Positions 49,961 to 57,480 of a stretch of DNA of 64,000 nt are shown piece after piece. This DNA is from Euglena gracilis. Lineage: Eukaryota; Euglenida; Euglenophyceae; Euglenales. The notes under the pieces were generated by a model that was given only the letters and a program-made list of their open reading frames with translations, did not search any database and was not told the origin of the DNA. Within the stretch, counting starts at the first letter, position 1. Each line of letters starts with the position of its first letter. The stretch is taken from the NCBI GenBank assembly GCA_039621445.1, contig CP154954.1, forward strand, positions 28,208,635-28,272,634. The letters are read 5' to 3'. The translations under genes and the position numbers were made by a program.

Positions 49961-50122
49961 TCACAGCTGGAGTTTCTCAAAGCACAGCTTCAAAAGTTGT
50001 TTCTTCTTCAAGAACTTTGCAGTGTAATCCACGTCCCGTACCACTGAGGGAAGATTTATCTCTCTGATTGACGAGCCAACTTGTAGACGAAGCACGTTGG
50101 ACTTAATGGTGAGGTCAATATC
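49961..50122 (-). CDS. PIH1/CS-domain-like protein, last exon
   Basis: The acceptor is ATCTGCAG and the exon is 53 residues plus TGA in phase 0. It reads DIDLTIKSNVLRLQVGSSIR, EINLPSVVRDVDYTAKFLKK, KQLLKLCFEKL. The pattern I-x-L-x-I-x-x-x-x-L-x-L, a hydrophobic-LP-x-V turn, then AKF-x-K-K-x-x-L-x-L matches the C-terminal CS-like (Hsp90 co-chaperone) half of PIH1 proteins such as the dynein-assembly factors. Those act in the cytoplasm of ciliated cells. Upstream exons are not certain. Alternative: another CS/p23-fold protein. Confidence 0.5.
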   Translation of the reverse strand, partial: DIDLTIKSNVLRLQVGSSIREINLPSVVRDVDYTAKFLKKKQLLKLCFEKLQL

Positions 50123-50454
50123 CTGCAGATGCAAAATACTCTGATAAAAATCACGTATGATGTAGTAGAGCACACAATCAAAACCAACAGCCATCATTTT
50201 GGTAGATAATTTTGGCCAGCTCTTGATCCTCAGGACTCACAGTTGAGTTGGGCCTTTTTTAAAGAGCCCTTGACTCCTCCAAAATAAACCCCCCGTTTAA
50301 ACCGACCCACCCTTCCAAACCGACCCATTGCAGAATTTCAACCAAAAAAATAAATAAACCGACCCATGGCAAGTTGGATGACAAACATGCACAACATAAT
50401 GGAAGCCGCCAAAGGAAAGAGCGTCCATGCTAATTGAATAGTTGGTATTGATGA

Positions 50455-50745
50455 CCCAAAATTAGGATTTTACACCCAAAATTAGGCATTTGCCTCCAAA
50501 TTTTGGAGTTTGCACCTCAAACTGGGCATTTTCCTCCGAAACTTTGGGGTTGGAACCCAAAAATTACATAATTAGGTGTTTGCCATCTAAAATTTGAAGT
50601 TTGCACCCAAAATTAGGCAGTCTGACACCAAAAATTGGATATTACACCCAAAATTCAGCACTTGCCCCCGAAAATTCAGAACTTGCATCCCAAATTAGGC
50701 ATTTGTCACTCAAAGTTAGGAATTGCCCGACCAAATTGGCATTTA
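50455..50745. repeat. Degenerate CACCCAAAATTAGGCATTTGC minisatellite
   Basis: About a dozen imperfect units of about 20-24 bp alternate TTGCACC/CTCC and AAAATTAGG words. No gene. Flanking 50260-50450 contains CCGACCCA repeats only. Confidence 0.6.
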
Positions 50746-50942
50746 CCCATTGAAACTGCCATGCTAACATCAACCCGCTTCCGTCACGCCGTCGGCCAGC
50801 CATGTGCTCCCCCTGAAACCGACCCCTCGTCTAAACTGACCCCCTCCACGATTTCCGCCAACCCAAAAGTCCTAAACCAATGGGTCGGTTTAATTGGGGG
50901 GGGTTTACATCAAAACGAATTTGTCGTTTCGTTTGTTCTTGT

Positions 50943-51238
50943 CAGGGCGGTCCTCGACGTGGAAAAAAAATTCCTGTCCCAGCACATTCAATGCAAAATG
51001 CATAGAAAAAAGGAACAAAAAAATGGCCATATTTTGGCAAAAATGGGTCGACTTCAGGGAACAAAAGTGATTTCTGGCATTCTTGGGTTATCGCCTATCT
51101 ATCTAAAATGTCAAAAAATGGCTTTTTAACGTTTTGATTGACCCCATTCGATCCCCGGATCCCTTGGGCATGAGGGCAGTCCTCAGGGGGCGGTCCTCGA
51201 GGGAAAAAGAAACTTCTCGTCCCTCATGAATCGCCCTG
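50943..51238. mobile_element. CAGGGCGGTCC-family MITE, reference copy, TSD GTTCTTGT
   Basis: A 296-bp element starting CAGGGCGGTCC and ending ATCGCCCTG. An exact 8-bp duplication GTTCTTGT lies at 50935-50942 and 51239-51246. The inside has the core (CAGCACATTCAATGCAAAATG, ATGGCCATATTTTGGCAAAA, GGTCGACTTCAGGGA, GACCCCATTCGATCCC). The duplication length and CAGGG end indicate the hAT superfamily. Many partial copies lie in 23-24 and 41-52 kb. No coding capacity. Confidence 0.9.
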
Positions 51239-51246
51239 GTTCTTGT

Positions 51247-51395
51247 TTGCGGGTTCTGGTGTCCCATTTTTTGAGGTCCATGTTGCACTCCTCGATTGGA
51301 AAATCCCAACGAGAGAGGCATCCTAGGTTGCCAATTCTTAAAATCGAAAAATTGTTCAGCAAAAAATGTTAAAATCTGTGGGGGAAAAGGAGCTT
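51247..51395 (-). CDS. Possible minus-strand exon, unrecognised
   Basis: After CACAG, the open stretch reads ILTFFAEQFFDFKNWQPRMP, LSLGFSNRGVQHGPQK. The 296-bp transposon at 50943-51238 is inserted at its end. It could belong to the gene ending at 49961, but no phase link can be shown. Confidence 0.3.
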
Positions 51396-51419
51396 GCAAG
51401 TTCGAAAACGACAACAAGC

Positions 51420-52080
51420 AAAGGGTCCTCGAGCAACAAAAAACCTGTCGGAGCACATTCAATGACAGAAGGATGAAAAATGGCCAAGAAATAGCAATAT
51501 TTTAGAGGCAAAAACTGTTGTTTTTGTATGTCAGTTTTTGACCCGGTTCAAGCTCCAGAGTGGCACTTGAGTGGCCCTCCAGCCCAAGGGCAGGGTTCGA
51601 TGTCAGAGCAGGTGGGGGGGGGTCGGACCCACCCCTCCGCACAGCAGGGAAGGGGGGGACACCCCCCCCCCTAAACAGTGGTCCCAGGTGACTGCTGTTT
51701 GGCTCGGCGCTTTGCAATTTTGACCCTCAAAACGGCCATGGGTGCATTTTGGGGCAGGTTTGGGGCAAAAATTTGTCAAAAATGCAAAAAAATTGGCGCA
51801 AAGCGCCGGACCTCAATTGCACTAAGGCTTCTTGTCTGTTCATGGCCGGCGCTGACTTCGCTTCTGGCCCAGTTTGTGTGGTGAGTGCCTGGGTACCCCC
51901 CGGGGTCGGTCCGGACCCACCTGGCTGGGGGGGGGGGGTCCAGACCCCTTCTGGTCCAGGGGGTGGGGGGCACCCCCATCTGAATGTGGTGCGCCCTCCT
52001 GATATTGAACCCTGCCCAAGGGCGGTCCAAGGGCATTCCTTTAGGGGGATAAAACTTCCTGTCACATATGGACCGCCGTG
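51420..52080. mobile_element. CAGGGCGGTCC-family MITE interrupted by another MITE
   Basis: Left half 51423-51590 (CAGGGCGGTCC-family core with GTCGGAGCACATTCAATG, GACCCGGTTCAAGCTCC). Right end 52015-52080 (AAGGGCGGTCC, ACTTCCTGTC, GGACCGCCGTG). The two halves are separated by the 424-bp element at 51591-52014. Confidence 0.7.
51591..52014. mobile_element. Nested hAT-like MITE, TSD CCCAAGGG
   Basis: The ends are CAGGGTTCGATGTCAG and CTGATATTGAACCCTG. An exact 8-bp duplication CCCAAGGG lies at 51583-51590 and 52015-52022. It has C/G-run arms and the TTGGCGCAAAGCGCCGG hairpin, matching the 1094-1460 element in layout. Confidence 0.9.
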
Positions 52081-52088
52081 TTTGTGTC

Positions 52089-52390
52089 AGGGCAGCAAAA
52101 AAACTCCTCTGTCCCAGCACATTCAGTGCAAACTGCACAGGAAACACGTCTGGAAAAATGGCCACACTTTGGCAAAAGTGGGTCGACTTTCAGGAAAAGA
52201 GTGATTTTTGTGATACTCGAATCCTCTCAAAACGTCAAAGAATGCCTTCTTCAACCTTTGGCTTTTCAACCTTTTTTTTAAACCTGCTTGAGCCCCAGTC
52301 CGGCCCTTGGCTGACCCTTGGGTCCAGTGGCTGTCCTGAAGGGGCAATCCTCAACAGAAAAAAAAACACAAATTACGCCCTCTTCAGAAG
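52089..52390. mobile_element. CAGGGCGGTCC-family MITE copy
   Basis: Starts CAGGGCAGC, then CTGTCCCAGCACATTCAGTGC and GGTCGACTTTCAGGAAAAGAG; ends in an eroded TTACGCCCTCTTC. Confidence 0.55.
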
Positions 52391-52900
52391 CTGCATCCGA
52401 GCAGCAACCTGCGGGAGTATTTTTCAATATGTGCTTTTCACATCGTTCCTTATTGGGCTATTGGACTTTGAAGAGGTATTGCAAAAACCCGACCCCCACT
52501 AGCAAATCCGCCCCCACCCCCTCCACCCCCCAACCCTTCAACCCCCCCCCACACTTCACCGCAAATCCCCACTGTTATGCGTTGTGGGGACGCATAACAG
52601 TCCCCACAAAAAAATGGGGGAAAAATGGGGGGAAAATGGGGCTGTGCCCCCCCCTCGGACCACCGGACCCCCTCCCAACTAACCCTCACTCTCCCCCATC
52701 CATTTTCATGGACGTTTGGGTTTTCGACATTCCCTAGATATACTGCAAAAATTGGCGGCCCCACTGGCCAAATCCATCCCAAGTTTTGGTTGTGTTTCTC
52801 CCACTTCACCAAAAATGCACAATTTTTTCCACCCAAAAATTTTCCGCTTTTTCTTGCCCTGGGGAGGGGGCGACTTTGTGTTTGGGGTCATGGGAAACAA
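52391..52900. other. C-rich low-complexity, no gene supported
   Basis: CCCCCACCCC runs, then a repeated GGGGAAAAATGGGG stretch. Overlapping open frames on both strands (52450-52943) have no consistent family signal. Confidence 0.3.
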
Positions 52901-52904
52901 GAAT

Positions 52905-53275
52905 GAAGGGAGGGCCCCACATGGCATTTATCTGTGGGTTTGATTATTTTTACGATTATTTGTTTGAAGGTTTCACAGTTCAATTTTGAGAAGTGCCATT
53001 TGTCACTTCACAATACCGCAGCTGTGTTTGTTTTTGCGAGTTTGATCTCCAGCCCGAATTTCACTTACAAAACTTACGTTTTGCAATTGCCCAAAACTTA
53101 CGTTTTGGGCAATTGCATGGTAATTGCTTTTTGGAAGGGGAGTGTGTGCGTGGCCAGATTTGAGATTGATTTTTCCAGAAAGATTTGCCAGATTGAATTG
53201 AGACTTGCTTTTTTCAAATTTCCAGATTTTGGGGAATTCCATTTTTCATAGGCAAGCTGGCAAACAGTGTACAAA
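52905..53275 (+). mobile_element. Remnant related to the 37473-39146 LTR element
   Basis: It follows 38635-38990 in order: CCCCACATGGCATTTATCTGTGG, AAGTGCCATTTGTCACTT, TTTGATCTCCAGCCCG, GCAATTGCATGGTAATTGC, a purine tract GGAAGGGGAG, GCCAGATTTGAGATTGATTT, CATAGGCAAGCTGGCAAACAGTG. This is a diverged copy of the 3' end of the element and the start of its LTR. Confidence 0.65.
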
Positions 53276-53479
53276 TCTGATTATATAAATTACATAAATA
53301 CATAATACATAAATTTATCCTGGACTGGAACTGTCAAGGGGTTACTTTGACCAGCTTTTGAAATTTTGGAAAAATTTCCCACCATTTTCCCTGAAATGTT
53401 GAGTTTTCCCATCATTGGAATTTCTGAAAATTGTAAAAATCGAAAAATTTTCATCATCCCCTCCCCCCGTCATTTTCTT

Positions 53480-53803
53480 TCCCGTCTTTTTGTCCGGACT
53501 GCAGCAGGGGAAGTGGATCACCATCAGGATCTTGTTGTCCAATCGTTCCTCTGCCCAAAATTCAATGCATCTGACAACACACCTGCACACTTTCACATTC
53601 CGCAGAGATGTCAACAAGAACGTGGGTGGCAGTTTCAAGAATGCTGGGTAAAGCATCAACCTGAAGGGCGTTGAGCAACGAGAATTGATCTGATTCTTCG
53701 TGGACACTTGCTACTGTCATAATTCTGCAAAACTGGAAAATTTCATCGTGATGTGAAATGCTTCGAAATGCTTCGATTGGCAACTTCAGGTAAGTGAAAT
53801 CCT
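53480..53803 (-). CDS. Unrecognised minus-strand coding segment
   Basis: An open stretch reads SKVPKLLAKDFTYLKLPIEA, FRSISHHDEIFQFCRIMTVA, SVHEESDQFSLLNALQVDAL, ending near AECESVQ. A second frame continues with EFWAEERLDNKILMVIHFPC. The composition is protein-like with no low complexity. It could be upstream exons of the PIH1-like gene. On the plus strand the same DNA has a strong CAG/GTAAGT at 53789, so the strand is not beyond doubt. Confidence 0.4.
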
Positions 53804-53836
53804 TTGCGAGCAATTTTGGAACTTTGGACTCACAGC

Positions 53837-54160
53837 CAGGCTGTTTTTTACCAACCCTGGGGTCCAGAGTGCCTTGGGGTGCCTGCACAGGCAGGCACTA
53901 CGCCCCCATGGGAGGGTCGGATTTCGGCCTGTGCCCAGGCACATTCCTTTGGAAATAGGCCAATTTTGGCTCCCCGGCGGCTTTGGCGCTGGGGTCTGTG
54001 CCAGGGCACTTTTGGCCGTGTGCCCTACCCCCACGGGGGGGGGGGGTCGGATCGGGAGTGCTTTGGAGTGCCTGCGATTGTCCCTGCCCCCAAGGTTGCA
54101 AACATTGGCGCACCCACTAGCAAATTCGCCCCAGGGGTGGGGGGGTGTAGGTCAATGTCT
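53837..54160. mobile_element. C/G-run small transposon related to MITE A, reversed
   Basis: It starts CAGGCTGTTTTTTACC. It then carries, in complementary order to 9653-9924, GGGTCGGATTTCGGCCTGTG(C), CCAGGCACA-TCCTTTG and GGCGCTGG-GTCTGTGC-AGGGCAC. The far end and target duplication are not found. Confidence 0.5.
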
Positions 54161-54409
54161 AATGTGGGCCCCAGTTTTTGCAATGTTTTCCCCCAAATGG
54201 GTGAACACCCCCTAATAAGTGCGCAGTGTGCTAATGACATGGGCGTCGGGAGTCCGGCCCTGGGCAGAGTCCTTGGACTTCCAAGGGAGATAGGATGGTG
54301 GCACGGTGGCATGGTGGCACATGGTAAACTTCGCACGAGGTACTGAAATACCGGACCTTCAGATGTGATGGAGGGATGTGATGGAGGGAGAAATGGCACA
54401 AAGCCGGGA

Positions 54410-54481
54410 CCCCTTAACCCAACCTACCCCCTAACCCCCCCTAACCCCACCTAGTCCCCCCCTAACCCCCCCTAACCCCCC
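54410..54481. repeat. C-rich telomere-like repeats CCCCCTAA
   Basis: Imperfect (C)4-7TAA units; further arrays at 55117-55165 and 55620-55740. They resemble interstitial or degenerate CCCTAA-type telomeric repeats, but the C-run length varies. Confidence 0.6.
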
Positions 54482-54483
54482 TA

Positions 54484-55116
54484 CAGTGTGGCCAAAATTT
54501 ACGGAAGACAAAAATTACGGCAAAAAAAAATTACGAGAAAAAATTTTTGGCAAAATTTTTATTTTGGAAAAATTAATTTTGGCAAAATCTGGTCCCCGTG
54601 AAGGATTGACCTCTGGCACAGGTGAGCGACATTTTTGTCCTAATTGTGTGTTCAACGTATTTTTCTGTCCCCCAGTGGCCACAATCACTCGAGGTATTGT
54701 GGCACGTGCCCGTCCAGCAACGCTTGCAAAAAAATGGGGGAACGTTCAAGATCGGTCAGGCATGGGCAAAATATTCGCTGGCAAAAACAGAATGGAGGCC
54801 GTTCGCTGCAACTTCTGATAGAATTGTGCCACTGATCAGGTGTCAGTAATTTCTAATGCAGAGCGATTTTTGCTGTGATTTTCCCCAGGTGCTTGATGCC
54901 GATCGCCCGTTTTTCAAGGAGCTGGCTGAGCATATACCATTGAAGAAACTGACATTCAATTGGGATGAGCATTGTGTTCTTTTGGGCACAAACCGGAAGT
55001 GGGCTGGAAGAGGGCGTCGGAAACCGACGGAGTGAGAAAATTACGAGAGAAAAAATTATGGCAAAATTTGGGTATTTTGCCAAAATTTCTGTCTTCTGTA
55101 ATTTTTAGCCGCACTG
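54484..55116 (+). mobile_element. Tc1/mariner-like element carrying exon-like sequence
   Basis: The inverted ends begin TACAGTGTGGCCAAAA and TACAGTGCGGCTAAAA (other strand), followed by ACGGAAGACA/ACAGAAGACA. TA lies on both sides (54482-54483, 55117-55118). TACAGT-type ends and TA duplications are typical of Tc1/mariner. The 633-bp inside holds splice-like borders rather than a transposase: CACAG/GTGAGC with CCCCAG (intron 54621-54676), and ATCAG/GTGTCA with TTCCCCAG (54841-54889). It may have captured a host gene fragment. Confidence 0.6.
54677..55036 (+). pseudogene. Gene fragment inside the Tc1-like element
   Basis: Exon-like piece 1 (54677-54840) reads WPQSLEVLWHVPVQQRLQKN, GGTFKIGQAWAKYSLAKTEW. 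Exon-like piece 2 (54890-55036) reads VLDADRPFFKELAEHIPLKK, LTFNWDEHCVLLGTNRKWAG and ends in TGA. Phases at the apparent splice do not agree, so it is probably non-functional. The family is not recognised; I do not see a DDE transposase signature. Confidence 0.4.
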
Positions 55117-55177
55117 TACCCCCTAACCACCCCCCCTAACCCCCCTATCCCCTAACCCCCCTACCGCAGGTGAGTCG

Positions 55178-55410
55178 TTTTGAGGAAAGAGCGGGTCGTA
55201 TGCAACTGTCCGGCACGGCGGGGGGGGGGGCGGAGCCCCCCCCCCCCAACCCCCCCCCCCAGAACCAAAATAACACAATCCCAAAGTGGGAAATTTTTTT
55301 GAGGAAAGAGCTGTTCGTATGCAACTGTCCGGCACGGCGGGGGGGGGGCCCCCCCCGAACCCCCCCCCAGAACCAAAATAACACAATCCCAAAGTTGGTA
55401 ATTTTTTTTT
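55178..55410. repeat. Two-unit direct repeat of about 120 bp
   Basis: TTTGAGGAAAGAGC...GTATGCAACTGTCCGGCACGGCGGGG through CAGAACCAAAATAACACAATCCCAAAG occurs twice in tandem, differing mainly in G/C-run length. Confidence 0.8.
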
Positions 55411-55800
55411 CACATCAGAGAGCAAAGCATTGATTGGACATTCAGGCATGCTGCTTGCAAAAAGGGGCTTCTTTCGTTCCTAATTCCGCGCCAAAATGGA
55501 GAATACGAAGAAGTTGATAGTACTAGGCATCGTTGTGAGAAGAAAACTGAATAAAAAACATTTAATTCTACAATTATTGTGAGGCCTAAAGTCTTTTGAT
55601 AACAAACAAACACCCCCGAACCACCCCCTTGCCCCCCCCTAACCCCCCCTAACCCCCCTACCCCTAACCCCCCCTAACCCCCCCAACCCCCCCTAACCCC
55701 CTAACCCCTAACCACCCCCCCTAACCCCCACTAACCCCTGGCGAAGTCGGACACACTCACCTCAGAGTTGGTGCCAGGGTGAACCAGCCCTTACATTTGA
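55411..55800. other. No gene; C-rich repeats
   Basis: 55411-55610 has short frames only. 55620-55740 is the third telomere-like C-rich array. Confidence 0.4.
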
Positions 55801-55818
55801 CAGGGCTGGGCCAAGAGT

Positions 55819-56070
55819 GTGACGCCCAAACCTTTTACTCCTCACACGTCTCCTCCTGTGCCCCCCCCCCCCGCACGACACAATGCGCGAGACGACAAGT
55901 TCACCCGATGTTGTATAATATTTTATGACCCCCCAACGTGGTCAGCTATTTTGTCCGGTGAACCTCCCCGGCCCACATCACTTCAATCCCCTCAGTCTCT
56001 TGGCTGCTTTTCAAAATACGTAACCACACCCTGGCTTATCATAAGGGGTGAAATGCGCCAACCCCTGTAA
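55819..56070 (+). CDS. Small ORF, unrecognised
   Basis: 83 codons, with KFTRCCIIFYDPPTWSAILS and CFSKYVTTPWLIIRGEMRQP. Protein-like but lacking context or a known domain. It lies just before the 36-bp minisatellite. Confidence 0.2.
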   Translation: MTPKPFTPHTSPPVPPPPARHNARDDKFTRCCIIFYDPPTWSAILSGEPPRPTSLQSPQSLGCFSKYVTTPWLIIRGEMRQPL

Positions 56071-56170
56071 CGTCATTACCCCCGAGACGGCTCTCAGAAA
56101 CCAGCGACCCCCCCCCCCGGCCTTTATCCCGCCAGCACGCACCCTCGTGGTTGTGCTGCGCTGTCTTCAC

Positions 56171-56420
56171 TCGGTCCACCGCGGCCGTCGACCTGGCCTT
56201 GTTCCCTCGGTCCACCGAGGCCGTCGACCTGGCGTTGTTCCCTCGGTCCACCGCGGCCGTCGACCTGGCCTTGTTCACTCGGTCCACCGCGGCCGTCGAC
56301 CTGGCCTTGTTCCCTCGGTCCACCGCGGCCGTCGACCTGGCCTTGTTCCCTCGGTCCACCGCGGCCGTCGACCTGACGTTGTTCTTTCGGTCCACCGCGG
56401 CCGTCGACCTGTCCCCCTTC
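56171..56420. repeat. 36-bp minisatellite, seven units
   Basis: Units start at 56171, 56207, 56243, 56279, 56315, 56351 and 56387. Since 36 is divisible by three, all frames stay open and give a 12-residue repeat (plus strand RSTAAVDLALFP; minus strand EQGQVDGRGGPR-like). Coding cannot be shown. Confidence 0.9.
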
Positions 56421-56764
56421 CCCTTGGGCAAAAGTGGGTGGGTCCCCCGGGGTCCCCCCCCCCCGCCCCCTCACCCTAGGGGCCAGCCCCCACCAGTGAG
56501 TTGGCCGCCGACCCCACCCCCTGCCCGCCCCCTCGTCTAGCACCCAGGAACCCTACCCCGGCTCTGCCTCCACCTATTGCCCTCCCCGCCCACCCACCCA
56601 CCCACCACCCATGAACCCTGCTTTTCTAATTAGTTGGGAAACTTTTTCTCCCCGCATCACTGGTTGGTTTCTTGTTGTTTCCGTGTGACCATCCTCACGC
56701 ATATGACCATTTATTTGCATCCCTGGCCCGAACTTTACCTACAAATGATATCCCATTTTCTCAG

Positions 56765-56874
56765 TCACATACACAGGTCAGCCAGTGTACACCAGTGGGG
56801 CACTTTTGGTTCAATATGAGCCTCCAGATCCCTCAATTGAAACGCACTATACGGCGCACATCTACAAAGACTAA
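56765..56874 (+). CDS. Possible short terminal exon, unrecognised
   Basis: After CATTTTCTCAG, the frame reads TYTGQPVYTSGALLVQYEPP, DPSIETHYTAHIYKD and then TAA. It has a striking protein-like composition for its length. No partner exon was found. Confidence 0.3.
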
Positions 56875-57480
56875 TTCAGCCGGCATTTTTTCCAGCCAGC
56901 TGGCTAGAATCCCCCTGGGGGGACAAAGCACTGGATTCTTTTTGAATATAAGCGAGAAAGACCCCTCCCCAGTGCAGTTTCCACCCTGTCCACACTGGCC
57001 TTGTCCATCCAGCGGCGCCCGTGTATGTAACGACGTCCGGGCCCAGCCCCAACCCGTGTCGACAGACCAGGGACTAGGACTGACTAACCAGGCCCCGCAG
57101 CGGCCTGGTTTTTCTCGCTGCACCCAAGACAACACGCTTGTCCTGCCGTCTGGCAGAACCAGGGCCCCAGAGGGGGTAGCATGCGGACCCCCCCCCCTGA
57201 TTCAAGGCACCGCCGGAAACTCACCAACACTCCCCGGTCACCCCTCCGCCCAAGTCGCCCCCTAAACCCGACCCCCCACTTATAACCCCCCATCCTATAA
57301 CCCCCCCTATTCATAACCCCGCCCCTCGGGCCCAACCACTAAACCGTGATTTATCATCCCACCCCCGGAAGCCATGAGAAGGCAAAGAGAACCGCCAAGG
57401 CTAAAAACCCCCACTTATAGCCCCCCCTCGGGGTCAACCAATAAACAGGATCCTATGACCCCCCGGGGGGTTACAGGTGA
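56875..57480. other. No gene supported
   Basis: The open frame 56672-57265 crosses the exon-like segment in another frame and has no domain. 57260-57480 carries CCCC(A/T)TATAACCCC words that grade into the minisatellite. Confidence 0.25.
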
